A DNA stretch of 64,000 bases from Adiantum capillus-veneris. Taxonomy: Eukaryota > Streptophyta > Polypodiopsida > Polypodiales > Pteridaceae. The notes beneath the pieces were generated by a model. That model saw only the letters and a program-made list of their open reading frames with translations, did no database searches and had not been told where the DNA came from. A program made the translations under genes and the position numbers. Numbering within the stretch: position 1 is the first letter of the stretch; every line of letters begins with the position of its first letter. Of this stretch, positions 42,546-54,640 are shown in pieces. The stretch lies in NCBI GenBank assembly GCA_014529385.2, contig CM043957.1:71804037-71868036 (forward strand). The letters run 5' to 3'.

Positions 42546-45500
42546 AGATGCTTCCGTTGGGCTTCCACTGGTCTTCTGACCATCTATCCTCATTGGGACT
42601 AGATTGCTTCTACACTAGTGACCACTTCAGTGACTTGGGGGGTTCAGTGGGCATCTTGGCAGGGACTTCCTTCTCGAACCATGCACCAGTGATCCTCACG
42701 GTGGCAGACAGGCAGAGGATTGGGAGCACGATGCTTCGCATCCCAGAGAGGGTCTTGTTGGACTCAGCACTTAAAGAGAGGGTAGAGGCTCTTTGGTCAG
42801 AGGGCATGGACGGCCAGGTTTCACCTGCAGACAGAGTGGCCTCAGGCCTAGCTCAGCTTAGCCACTTTTTTCTTCAAGAGTCTCTGGCTTGCCGGGCTGC
42901 AGCGAGAGAGGCGGAGCAGCGTCTTAGACGAGGTATTGCTTCACTACAAAGGATGCAGGAGCAACATCCAGATAGTCCAGACTCCATGGTTGGGGGAGCA
43001 GTTACAGCAGGCTCGACAGGAGCTTGCTAGCACAGAGGAGAGGCGTCATGAGTTTGCCTTTCACTGACAGGCATCTCAGTGGACTCAGGTGGGTGACAGA
43101 GTGACTGGTTCTTTTTTTGAGACAGTGGGACCTCGGCACTCGCATGCCAAGGTCATTCAGTTGAGGAGGCCCGATGGGTCAGTTGCTTGTGAGCCCGAGG
43201 ATATGCGTGCAGTTGCTACTGACTTTTATCGTAAGTTACTGTCGGCTGAGCCTCAATCAGAACGGCAGGATGCATGCACGGAGCAGGTTTGGGCACAGAT
43301 GCCATGTCTTGTGACAGAGGAGATGCGCCAAAGGCTAGAGATGCCACTTCCGCTTGAGGAGCTGCACACGGATCTTAGGGCCCTTCCTCGTGGTAGCTGT
43401 CCAGGTGAGGATGGGTTGACTCCCAGCTTTTTCTTGGAGTATTGGGACCTGCTTGGCCTAGATCTTTGTAGTGCTTTTTAGTACATTTTGCACACAGGAG
43501 TGATGCCTGACAGCATGAATGAGGGCCTGATCTACCTCATTCCCAAGGAGGGTGGCTCCTTGGATGAGATCCGACAGTGACGCCCTATCACCATCGTCAA
43601 CTCAGCCTACAAAATTCTTGCCAAGGCTCTGAGTTTGAGGATTCAGCCACTTTTAGAGAGCCTTATACATGGGACTCAGACAGGTTTTGTCAAGGAACAC
43701 AGTATCCTTGACAACATCTTTACTTTCAAGGAGGCTTCTGCCCTGGCACGGCTCCGTGGTGAGGACCTTGTGACTCTTCTTCTCGATTTTGAGAAGGCAT
43801 ACGACCGAGTTGACTGGGACTTTCTAGAGGGCACTCTCCGCAGGATGGGCTTCTCAGATGCTTGGATCAGAGGGGTGTCAGCTTTGTACAGACAGGCTCA
43901 CAATCAGATGCTTTTGGCAGGAGGGAGAGGTGAGCGCTTCATGCTCACACGCTCGGTTAGACAGGGTTGTCCTCTTGCCCCATTTCTCTTTCTGTTCTAT
44001 GCGGAGGCGATGAGCAAATTTTTGGTGTCACAGCAGGTTGGTCTTCGGGGCTTAGCACTCCCTATTCGGGAAAATGAGCTATTGGACGCTCAGTTTGCCG
44101 CTGACTCAACCTTGTACTTAGATGGCCAGGAGGCCAATCTTCGCAGCTGTGAGCAGATTTTGGAGACTGGGTAGAGTTCACAGGTTTGTCAGAGGAGGTG
44201 CGGGATTTCCAGCTGCTGCAGGGCATGCGAGGGGTGCAGAGCATGTGTCAGGACATCTCAGAGTCAATTCCAACTGAGTGGCTCACGCCTCTCGAGCCAG
44301 TAGCACCCCGGTGGATGGGAGCCTTCACACAACTGGAGATTCTCATTTCAGTCAGGGCCTGCTCAGAGACTGTCCCAGCCCTGTTCCTCGTGCTTCAGGG
44401 TGGAGGACGATTACAGCGAGTTGCAGTAGAGGCCCCGCAGGTTTTCAAAGGATCCGAGTTGTGGGCATCTGTGGAAGGACTTGCGTCATAGACCCTGACC
44501 CAGCCGCTCTGGAGACTGGACACTGGAGGCTATGGGCTTGGGAGTGTTGTCCACTGGCACGAGTACAGTGGGATCCTGGTGAGTGGCTATGGAGGGACCC
44601 CTTCTCTTCTGCAGACCACCCAGGAGTCCCCTTCTTTCAGTACATTGTTCGACTTGGACGTCATATACTTGCAACACAGAGAGAGGCCTGCCCCGCTGCC
44701 GCACGTCATTGGCAGGAGGAGGGCCTCACAGTTGAGTTCTTGGCAGCCTTTTGGCAGAGGCTGTGGGACTCCAGACAGCCGAGGCGCGTCACTTTGTTTC
44801 AGTGGCTGGTTGCACACAGAGCTACAGCAGTAGGGAGCTGGCTTGTGCATAGTGGTCTCTCGGCCGCATGTTCAACATGTGACCAGTTGGTGGAGAGTCA
44901 ACGTCATTGTCTTTGGGATTGTCCCTCGGCCCAGCAGGTGTGGCTACGAGTTCTTCGGCTGATGCCTACTCTCTCCACGGCTAGACAGTACACTTGGAGG
45001 GCAGTGGCTTGGTCCACTCACAGGCACGGCACTTCAGTTTGAGCTATCTTCCACCAACAGGATGATAGTGATACAGGGGGGCGTCCTACACTCCAGCTTG
45101 CTACAGAGCTTACTCCACAGGAGTGGTGCAGTGAGAGAGAGGAGTGTTGGGAGCTCATAAGTGGCCTGACACTTTGGTTCATCTGGCGGGCCCGCTATTT
45201 CCGCATTTTTGAGGCCCGCTCTGTGCCGCCAGTAGAGACTGTTCGTGACTTTTGGCTAGAGTTGATCCATACTCTCAGAGGACAGCTTGAGGGACTACAG
45301 GGAAGCTCCGACCGCATGCGGGAGCGCCGCGAGGCTTTCCTTCGACTATGGCACCCTGGGCCTTTCTACACCATTGTCCAGGGTGTGCTCAGATGGCACT
45401 ATCGACCACCTGTGTGGCTCTTCCCTCCTCCCATCCCTTGATTTAGCCTCATTGTATATATGTTGTTCTTTCATTGGGAGAGTCTCCCCATCATGTTTGT

Positions 45501-45575
45501 TGTAGCCCTCTCTTGCAGAGGTGGTTGTAGCCCTACGGGCAGCTTTCATTAACTAATAGAAGGAAAAAGAAAAAG
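42546..45575 (+). pseudogene. L1-like LINE copy D
   Basis: 5'-truncated in the endonuclease (first clear match is LDCFYTSDHFSDLGGS near 42600). The linker is at 43089-43481. RT at 43635-44174 has GTQTGFVKEHSILDNIFTF, LLDFEKAYDRVDWDFLEG and an intact RQGCPLAPFLFLF. Motif C reads QFAADSTLY instead of FADD, and the RT is then cut short by a deletion near 44170. The C-terminal region follows at 44186-45042 with PRRVTLFQWLVAHRA and zf-RVT cysteines (CSTCDQLVESQRHCLWDCP), and ends at 45441. The 3' UTR closes in GAAGGAAAAAGAAAAAG (45560-45575). It is the best preserved of the four copies around RT motif B. Confidence 0.87.
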
Positions 45576-47696
45576 TACAAAAACAACTCGGTCTTAATGA
45601 TATTTTTGTACAATGTTTGTACGAATGAGGTCTCATTCCAATATTCAAATAACATATGAACTTCCCAGATAGTAAGTGAGTGTGTAATCCAGTGTAGGAC
45701 AGCTTGCCAAAGCCAAAAAAAAACTTCCAAGATAAGACAGAGTCCTTACCTGCATCCAACCAAATAAGACAACAATTCAGTTAGCCTTGGATGTGTTTTA
45801 CAGGTATCAATGGACTATACCATTTGTTATCTATGTCAATCTTACAAACTTCTTTTTAAACCTTTTCAAGCTTAGTACATAGATTTATGGAAAAATGTTA
45901 TCATCTTTGTTTTTTTTATATAAAACACTCGAGTTTAAAGAAAAAAGAATATCATTTTGATTAGAAGGCCATCACCCCTTCTAATCCAAGTGTCTGAATC
46001 CACCCCCCTTTGGAAATAATTTTTATCAGTTCCTAAAAACCCAATCAAATGAAGTATAAATGAGAAGTTTTTCTCAAAAAAAATCCTTCTTAAAGTTCTC
46101 AAACTTTTAGTCAAAAAATTCTAAGTCAGAAGTCCATTATGGTAGAATGGACTCTGAATTATCCACTATCACTTACCCATATTTCTCTTTCAAGGAACCC
46201 AGATAAAAAACCTGGTTTATGAGCCGAACCATGAAGTTTTTTGTCATGCTTTACCGTGTTAGATTCACCTCAGTACTCAAAGTTTATGAAAGGAGTACCA
46301 TCCGTCCAAGTAAATACATCCTAAATGAATAGAGTATAGTCCAAGTGCTGCCATGGTATGCAATAGGGTCCAATATCATTTAAAATTATAGCGTGGCTGG
46401 ACAGAGAACAACACAGCCAGCCAACCGTCTATGTGTTACTAGGTAATGCAATGTATAAGGTAGTGGGTACAACACAGTCAGCCAACCGTCTATGTGTTAC
46501 TAGTAATGCAATGTATAGTCCATAAGGTAGTAGGTACAGCAAGATGGTGCAACCGGGCTCAAACCATTCCAAGAACCAGAGCATAGTAGGATAGAAAACA
46601 CCACCCCCACATATACCCAACAGGGTTACAAAGTCTATGTACTAAAAAGTCATCAGTAGGCCTTGCAATGTGTGAGATTACCATCCAAAAGATTTGCCAA
46701 GCAAGGTAACGCAGCAACAATCCCAAAAACAAACCATTGCTAATGTAGAGTAGTCACCCAATCAAACCAGTTTACAAAAGTTTATCAAGCGGTTAATAGT
46801 TCGTGAACCATACCCGAATCATCGTAAAACTGCTTAATACCAGTAACTAAAAAAGAGACAGTATTAATTAATCCACGCGGTATTCTGAAGCCAATTAGGC
46901 CACCAAGGTAGGCTTGGTTAATCTCCACATAGTAAAGTCAGGTTCAGTAGAGCGGCAGAAAAGAGCCCGCTTTCAAAAAGCCGGTGTAAACCTCATGCCA
47001 TTAGGAAACAGTGAATAATAATGACACCTTTATCTCTTACAATAACCAGAATTACCACAGTCACCATGTCATATCACGATTTATCATATATACTCCCAAC
47101 CATGGAGGATCATAACTAGGTTCAGAGCAAAAACACCATGCTCAATATCAAACACAATCTACAGCAGTTTCATCAAAGTAAAAAATGCTCCGCCTTCAAA
47201 AAAGCCTGCAAAGAAATATGCATGGGCAGAATGGCCAACTTGCGTGACAGTTGTAGCGAGCTCCATGCTTCAGTGTACAATGCAAATCATTCTAAGCAAA
47301 ACAACAAACAAAGCTAAGTGAGGGGCAGAGAAGCGCCCTCACCTCTTTATATAGAGGAGGGCGGTGGGCCGCCAAATCGCAGCAATGAGCAGAATCAGCA
47401 TGAGTGAAACGACCCCCTTCTGAGACAGCGAGGCCGCCTACGTTTGCAAAGAGAAAACCCTAGCGCCTTCGCTGCAAGTTTTGGTTATAGGGTAGTAAAC
47501 TAAAGTGATAGCATGTTTTAATGGATCCAACCAGCTTGCCATGATGGAGGATTTTTGTTAGTTTTATGAAGTGCAACTTAAGGAAGAATCCGTATTTGCC
47601 AGTATTAGAGATGGGCCGAGTCCCATGGTGTGGACTTTTATGGAAGTGAATCTTCAAGAGTTAATAAATAAATAAACCAACAGCTCTTAAGTACCA

Positions 47697-47698
<2 letters not shown>
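45576..47698. other. No recognisable gene
   Basis: About 2.1 kb of AT-rich DNA without a recognisable protein or RNA gene. It contains a short tandem duplication at 46411-46535. Confidence 0.5.
46411..46535 (+). repeat. Tandem duplication, 61-bp unit
   Basis: ACACAGCCAGCCAACCGTCT at 46411 recurs as ACACAGTCAGCCAACCGTCT at 46472; both units continue through TATGTGTTACTAG and AATGCAATGTATA. Confidence 0.85.

Positions 47699-47748
<50 letters not shown>
47699..47748 (+). repeat. (GT)n microsatellite
   Basis: Pure GT run of about 50 bp, upstream of the F2 LINE copy. Confidence 0.95.
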
Positions 47749-47749
<1 letters not shown>

Positions 47750-47929
47750 GTTTCATCATGCACGTGCAATGTGTCATTCAGGATTATGGCAAGCACTATA
47801 GGCTTTACTTACGGAGGGATGTAGAGGATGTCAAGCATGTTTATCAAGAGCTCCAACTTTGAGCTAATACACGCCTATTAACTGGAGTATGTCTAGAACA
47901 TAATGATAAACCCAAACTAGATAAATGGT

Positions 47930-50346
47930 AGACCCGCACTCGATATCGGGCGTTTAGAATTTGGAAAGAAGGCTTGCTGAAATTATTACCCAAACTGATG
48001 CTTTGTGCGCAGTTTCCTCATTGGAGGCCAATTACTCTTATGCCAGTCATATACAAAATATTGGCTAAGATGATTGTACATCGCATCAAGGAGCCTCTTC
48101 TTTCGGGTATCCATCCAGCTCAGTATGGCTTCATTCCTCGTCGCCAAATCATGAATAATTTGGCTTCATCCATCGTCGCCAAATCATGGATAATTTGGCT
48201 AATGTCTTAATTGGATTGGAGTATCCCAAAATACACCAGCAAGATGTTCTCATGATGCATGTAGATATTGAGAAGACCTTTGATACGGTACACTAGAATT
48301 TCATAGCCGACATAATACAGGCCCTTGGATTAGGTCCTAAGTTAGCCAAGTTGTATATTTCCTATATGCCCATAGTACCTCTTCTGGCCTTCTTGATGGT
48401 GAGTTGACTGACCCTTGGCCACTCGGATGCTCTGTCACACAAGGTTGCCCCTTGGTGCCTTATTGTATGCCATTGCCACTCACCCCTTGTTGTTGTGTTT
48501 GGATCACTTGACTTTGCTTGGTCGTTTTCACGGGCTACAATTACCCTCTAGAGGTGACTTTATTAAGCAGGCTCATGCCAATGACTCGTTGCTTATGCCT
48601 CCTAATAACCATGATAGCATGAGAGAGATTATGCACGCACTGGATACGTTTGGGCTTGTGGCAGGCCTTAAAGTCAATTTCCAAAAATCCAAACTCCTGC
48701 CTCTTAATGCACGTGACTGGCATCATCTTTTGTCGCCCAGAGATATTCGTGATCCACATGTGATTGTAAGGCACTTGGGGTATCCTATTGGTTGGAAGGT
48801 AACCAATACTCACTAAGTGGATTGGGTATGCAACGCCTGGATGTCAAATTGCAATACTAGAAACTGGGAGCATTACATGTTCGGCTCCGAATTGTCCAGA
48901 GCATTATGATGGCATATGTTCCATTCTACTTGCCGTTGTTTCACTAACCTCGTCCTAGCCTCACATCGCTTATGTCCGATATATTATCTCATTTGTGGCG
49001 CACTAATTCTCGTAAGAAAGGGCTCCATTTGTTATCATTGGAGAAACTATGCATGCCGAAGCGTTTTGGGGGGCTTAATATTTTAAGCCTTCGCCGCCAC
49101 ACTCTTGCAAGGAAGGCCATGTTATTTTCTACTCTTGCGCAGTAGTCTCAACCATGGATAATCATGATTGCCTCATTATGTCAGCATGTTACCATTTCTG
49201 CCTTTGGTCACTAGCACGCCTCCCTCTGGGAGATTGTGTTTGGCAAGATGGTCGGTCACATTCTTGGTTGCTCCGTTGCCTCTAGTTTACTCATTGCTTG
49301 GAAAGCCGTTATGGCTAATCTTTCTTGGCATGGCAGACAGCAACCAAATGGGAATTTGCAACCCTTGGTAAGCATTCACTGGAGTAGGGCATTCTCTCTT
49401 ACTCTTGTCGACCAGTCGCCACGCCAGGCATACTTCCTTTCTTGTCGAGGCATACGCATGGTGGATGATGTGGTTGACACTCTAGGAATATGCTTAGTTT
49501 CTCTCAAGCAACTGCACGCTTAGGTTTGGGCGCGCATTATCCTCAGATTTGGAGCGCGCTTGAGCACATGCTGGCTGTTTTCCTGCCCATTCCGCCACTG
49601 ACGAATGGATGCCGTACGTCGGATTGGACTTTATGGGACACACCTTTTGTTGCCATTTATGCCAGCAACACTTATGCTTCTCTCCTGCACGAGTCTTGGC
49701 GGCTGACCATTGTAATGCGATATGGTCTTTGCATAAATTGGATCAATGGTGGAAAAAGGCTGTTACTGCAATTTGGAAGAGGCATTTGCCTCTGAAGGAA
49801 CGTATGTTTCTATGGTGGGAGTTCTCCCTGTTGAAACTCTCCTTAGTGCGCGTCACATCAGCTCTTCTCGTTGTGTCAGATGTTCAGCATGTAATGAGAC
49901 TCTCCGACACCAGCTTTGGAATTGTCGTTTCACCAGCCCCTTCCTTGACCGCATATCAGCATGTATGCGCCCCCTCATCAGTTTTGCACAAACAGTTCTA
50001 GGATTTTGGCACTCTCCCACCTTCAATGATTTGCAGTCTTCTTCACATGGGTCAGATTTTGGGCTCTATGGTCTCTGTGGCGTCAATGCAATTTTCGAAT
50101 GTTCCATCACCATGATGCGGATCCTTTCCTTCATTCAAGGTTTCACTTAGGCAATCCTTGCATTTTGCCCTAGATGTTGGGGACATGTCCCTGGATATCC
50201 TACAGATCGTCTATGTTTGCTCTTAGAGCCTTCAATTTACAGAACACTTCTATGGTCTGCCCTTTGTAACTGATCTTTCTAATAGTTTTCCTCACTGTGA
50301 GGTTTTCCATTTGTAAATTAATCAAGAAAGATTTACCAAAAAAAAA
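47930..50346 (+). pseudogene. LINE family F2 copy with RT and zf-RVT
   Basis: The RT start is visible as FPHWRPITLMPVIYKILAKM then QYGFIPRRQIMNNLASS (47974-48210). Motif A is degraded (HVDIEKTFDTVH near 48265) and motif B is shifted. Motif C reads AHANDSLLMP and is followed by GLVAGLKVNFQKSKLLPL (48415-48816). The C-terminal region is broken by stops. A zinc-binding RVT domain with CVRCSACNETLRHQLWNC lies near 49870-49930. The 3' UTR ends in an A-run at about 50337-50346. The family differs from copies A-D in sequence and 3' UTR. The left limit is approximate because the front of RT and the endonuclease are missing. Confidence 0.82.
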
Positions 50347-50978
50347 GTGTGTGTGGACATGACAAATGTGCCATTCATCAACACCTTCCCTCTCTGACTA
50401 AGCCTGTAATGGGCTGTTTTGATAAGTGGCTGCCTGGTTTGTTGTTAGTGCTTGTGAGTGGAGTTGCCCTTGGCTGAAAATGGCAGCTTATGAGGCGCTT
50501 GGTGCATGAGACCACCTGCCATGCATGTCCAATATTTTCTTCATGCCGGCCAAGGCAAATGAGGCTATGGACCCTTCAATTGGCTTCTCCTTCCCTTAGG
50601 TAGTGTTGGGTGCATCAAGATTCAGGTCTTTGAGCTCATGTCATCTGGGAGACTTCACCAGCCAATGAAGAGATTTATAGGTATGAATAGTGATGTATCA
50701 GACAGCCAGATGCAGAATGGCATTCAGACAAGAAAAGAGCAGAAGATAGTTGCCCTCTGAACTCTGATAACCATTAGTTGGCAAGGCAGCCAGTAGTACA
50801 TTTCCACTGACCCTCTCAGTTTTGAAAAGTATCTAATCTAGGAAATAAGCATACAGGTTGGAAAGTAGTTTTCCTGTTTCTAGGACCTGACCTCTCCATA
50901 AGCATCTCCAGTCTCCAATGACTGCAATTTTGAGAGTGATCACTTAACATGGAAGTATGCGCCAGCACCATAACTTTT
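50347..50978. other. No recognisable gene
   Basis: About 0.6 kb between the F2 LINE tail and the host-gene stop codon. It may include the 3' UTR of the minus-strand gene; no clear polyadenylation signal is assigned. Confidence 0.45.
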
Positions 50979-51890
50979 CTATATCATCCCTCCACGTTTC
51001 TCCAATGTCTCTTTAGTCATAATTTCTTGACAAGCTTGCATATATTTTCCTCGAAAACTAAATAGCACATGAGAATCAATAAGACATGTTTCCCCAAGAA
51101 AGAATATAGATTTCCTCCAGTGCCAGTTGTTCACCTTTTGCGAAGTCAATAAAAAACTCATGGTAACATTTAAGTCACAGTTCCTATAAGCATTTGCTAT
51201 GAGCAGGGAATGCTTACTAAATTTTAAATCATGCATGGATCACCGCAAATTCATCTTAAGGTTACAATGCAAATTCTAAGCCTCGTCTTCATACTGACAA
51301 ACAACTGAAAGCTTCCACAGTTGATGATGTGCATGACCAGTTTCAGGAACCCTTTTTCAGCTGCCAGGCCAGATACACATACTCCTAGCAGAAGCCTTAA
51401 AAAGCCAAGAATTGTAAAAGAAACGCCCCATGAGGAACCAAAAAATACCTAACAATTCCAAGTCCCGCTCCAACTTTGTGGGGTAGGCTTTCAGGAGCTT
51501 AAAGCATTCTTCCTCCAGCTCCTTTACAGAAGCCTTTTCAGCACTTGGTTGAAAAGGAAGATCCTTTTCTGACCAGCAAGGTAAGCTCCGCGCTACTGCT
51601 AGCAGATCACCATCTAAAAATGCATCCCCACTATCGACAGCATGGTCTGTAGCACATAAGGAGGTATCCATGAGATAGCATTTTAAAGCTATCCACTATT
51701 CTGCAGATTAGAACATGAATAAGCTTTTCACTTAAACGAGCAATAGTATCTCTCTCTATCTGAGACAAGCCAAGAAACACATACCATAGAAGTAGTACGC
51801 ATCATGTAGCCCCGCAATATGGAATGCTGAAAGAAAAGAGTCTTTGTGTATCCTAGCATTTCCTGAAAACTCTAGTTTTTCCCACTCATT
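50979..51890 (-). CDS. C-terminal exons of a Rubisco LSMT-like SET-domain methyltransferase
   Basis: Three minus-strand exons with matching phases. Exon i, 51890-51785, follows a CAG acceptor and reads NEWEKLEFSGNARIHKDSFL then SAFHIAGLHDAYYFY; it ends G|GTATGT. Exon ii, 51688-51449, follows an AG, reads LDGDLLAVARSLPCW and ELEEECFKLLKAYPTKLERD, and ends G|GTATTT. Exon iii, 51049-50979, follows TTCGAG, reads KYMQACQEIMTKETLEKRGG and ends in TAG. Both introns fall in phase 1, so the three read as one frame. The FLS-F-I-GL-YY and GDLLAVAR ... ECFKLL-YPT pattern resembles the substrate-binding region that follows the SET domain in Rubisco LSMT-like lysine methyltransferases. The SET domain is not in this window; upstream exons would lie beyond 51890, where LINE and LTR insertions occupy the DNA. 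Family assignment is from memory of the motif pattern. An extra exon between ii and iii cannot be excluded, and the copy could be a gene remnant. Confidence 0.6.
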
Positions 51891-52274
51891 CTGTTTGACA
51901 CCAATAAATAGAACTAGAATTATTGCAAGTTATTTTATGCTTTACCAAAAAAAAGTATGCATCAGCTAAGTAACAAATAGAATATGAATAAACCCTGCTT
52001 GACAAGAAAACGATTTAAAAAGAAAATATGATTACTATTCTTAGAAATAAATTGAGCACCAACAGGAGTCAGCCAGTATATATTCAACCTCATAAACAAT
52101 TTATCGCTAAGATAAACCCTCGTTGGCTATAAGGCATAAGCTCTGAAAATTCGATCTTATACAATCAACAGAGGATTTACGTTCTGGGCTTCCACGTTTG
52201 TCAAGCCTACTTCTTTATATCAATAGAGGGAATAGCTAACATGCTGGAGTCCAGGTCACACAACAAAAAAACAT
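51891..52274. other. No recognisable gene (possible intron)
   Basis: AT-rich DNA upstream of the last host exons on the minus strand. Probably intronic if the gene continues to higher coordinates. Confidence 0.35.
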
Positions 52275-53306
52275 TTAACCATCTGAGAGCAACCTTTTGA
52301 ACTTATAAAACATACCCAGTGTCTTGTGTGCAGAAACCCGTAATCTGTCTTTGGGATTATTTCTCTCCAGATCTCCTACTAAACTAAATGTATGTTTGTG
52401 TAACTCAAGTAAATACAGTCCAAGACATCTCTGGTCCTCGTAGCTCATGACTCTAAAGAAGGGTCCGAAGCCCTCTCTGAATAGACAGTGGAAGTGATCC
52501 CGTATACTGTGCACTGACATATATAATGCATCTCTGTCTCTCGCTCTGTATGACATAGGCGGCATATCCTGTTAGCTGTTGGTATTCCTCTAAATCTACC
52601 AGTCTCAATCTCAAGTTGGTGTGAAGATGTCCATATTTGACCAATGGCACACCGTAACCCATGAGATAGATGTGTATCCATATAGCTGGGTCGAATCACA
52701 AACCCATTCCCTGTGAGTTGGAAGGGAGGCAAGTTCTCCATGTTGAAGCCATGTCCTAGGCTGTGTTGTAATGAAAGAAACGGAAAGTGTCAAGAGAGCA
52801 TGACACTGCTACACCCACTGGTCTAGGTCATACTGTGAAATCCTGTACGCAAGAGATGAAGCTCAGTTGTGTCATGACATAGTCTGCTGTACTGGCCCCA
52901 TGCCTGTGTGGAAAGCATGTGAAACCAGCCACTCTAGGAAAATATTGTAGGCCATTAAGTATGGCCAGACCATGAGTAGTCGCCATCTCTGTGAGATGTC
53001 TCCCGTACTGTCTGTTCTCTATCCTGTGAATGTCTACCAAGCACCAAATCTCCTACATCCAGCTCTCTAAGCATCTCCTCTGAAGTGTCATAGACGACTA
53101 TCTGAGCATTGCCCGTCCGGGCATTGAAGTCCCCTAGGAGGAGGATGTCACCATCCTTGGAAAACTCCCATATGTCATAGTCTAGGAGAAAGAAAGGTGA
53201 TTGCCCTCTAGGCCCAGCATAGCCCAGATGTACCTGGGGAAAATAGCATATATCAATCTCAGGTCTCAATCTCACCCACATTGTCACATGCACATGTCAC
53301 TCACAT
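52275..53306 (-). pseudogene. LINE family F3 (minus), endonuclease end joined to C-terminus
   Basis: Minus strand from 53306. The endonuclease part at 53293-52828 contains MWVRLRPEIDICYFPQVHLG, the motif DILLLGDFNARTGN and GFTCFPHRHGASTADYV. Directly after it comes the C-terminal zinc region: SYMDTHLSHGLRCAIG, then ICRLCHTERETEMHYICQC (CX2C...HX3C) at 52741-52445, then FREGFGPFFRVMSYEDQRC to 52275. The whole RT is absent between them, so this copy has an internal deletion. It continues to the right at 63141 beyond the LTR element P, which split its endonuclease. Confidence 0.85.
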
Positions 53307-54171
53307 TGTCACATGCACATCTAACCCTATGTGCATGTGGACAAGCTCTACCTACTTCGAGGGTTTAGGTAGCCTAAGAAGGGTTCTGGCACCTTTGTGA
53401 GCCTCTACGCAAGACGTGCATGTCGAGGCACTTCAGATTAGTTGCACACCCTCTAATGCACAACCCATTAGTACCCAGCATGAGCACTAGTACCCAGCAT
53501 GGGCATTTCACCACGTGGGAACCACCTCTTGTCGCGCGCGTGAACCACTTCTTATAGACACTCATTAATAAGTGACTTTTTATCTTTCTATTTCCAGATC
53601 GTGGGGGCTGTAGGAAGCACTGCTCGACCCAGCACGAATTTCCTATATAAGCAGCCCTAGCGCTTCATTTCCCAGGCAGAGGAGCAATGCATAAGAACCT
53701 CTCAGCAGATCAGCCTTCCTGGCGTTTCTAGGCATCAGCCCTAGCGTTTTTGGACGGATCAGCACAGCGTTTTCATCCTTAAGCAAAACACCATACCCAC
53801 AGCAGTTTTCAGCCTTTAGCCTCCCAGATCCACACCATTTCCCGCAGCAGATCCTTGCCGGAAATCAACCCATCGCCGTCAAATCAGCCAGCGTTTTTAC
53901 ATTTCAGCCACCAGCGTTTTTGCATAGCCTCATCATCCCCACTGACACGATTGCAGATTCAGCCCTGGACAAGCACTCAGTTTTAAGCCAGCATCAGCCC
54001 TAACGTTTTTCATTTTCAGCCCTAAGCCTTCGTCGTCGTCGTCGTCGTCGTCGTCAAGTACAGCAGCATCTAGAAGCATTGTACCAAACCTTGAGCAATC
54101 TAAAGCAAATACCTCTCTAGCAATAGAGAGGGTGGCCCTTGAAGGGGGGGTTTGGGACCACATCTGCTGTC

Positions 54172-54226
<55 letters not shown>

Positions 54227-54384
54227 GCACTTTGCACTCACAGTTTTCCACACTCATTGTTTTGGTCATTGCACATTCTCTCACCAAGTATGGAAGGCTC
54301 TCCCTTCCGTAAAAGGAACCTTGAGCACTCACTGATCACTCATCTTGAGCCATACACCATCATTCACTTCCGCTGCACATTACA
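53307..54384 (+). repeat. Element P left LTR
   Basis: 1078 bp, TGTCACATGC to CACATTACA. It contains a TATA-like TATATAAG near 53643, many AGCGTTTTT motifs (53740-54010), a (CGT)n run at 54035-54055 and a (CT)n run at 54173-54224. Pairs with 59269-63140 after removal of the LINE insertions. Confidence 0.9.
54173..54224 (+). repeat. (CT)n microsatellite
   Basis: Pure CT run in the P left LTR. The equivalent run in the right LTR (59987-60043) is where an F3 LINE joined. Confidence 0.95.
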
Positions 54385-54385
54385 T

Positions 54386-54397
54386 TGGTATTAGAGC
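54386..54397 (+). other. Element P primer binding site
   Basis: TGGTATTAGAGC, one mismatch from the iMet site, one base after the LTR end. Confidence 0.85.
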
Positions 54398-54640
54398 TCT
54401 TTGGCAGTGTTCGGTGGTCACACGTAACCCAAGACCACTAGGGCATGTTGATCCCTAATCTGTGTTTTTGAAGAGTGGTAGGTAACCCAAGAAGGAAGGG
54501 TTTGTCCAACCCTCCCTCGTTCCTCATTTCCACTCATTGAGCGGACCTTGCACTTAGTGGCAGGTCAATCGACGTGAGGTGGGAAAAAGCAACCTTGGTA
54601 TCAGCGCAAGACGGCCAAGGGGTGCACCCGCAGGAAGGAG

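Noticed and set aside
53282-53320. Tandem TGTCACATGCACAT near the P left LTR as part of the LTR
   Set aside because: The LTR pair and the target duplication place the start at 53307; the upstream copy belongs to the F3 LINE flank.
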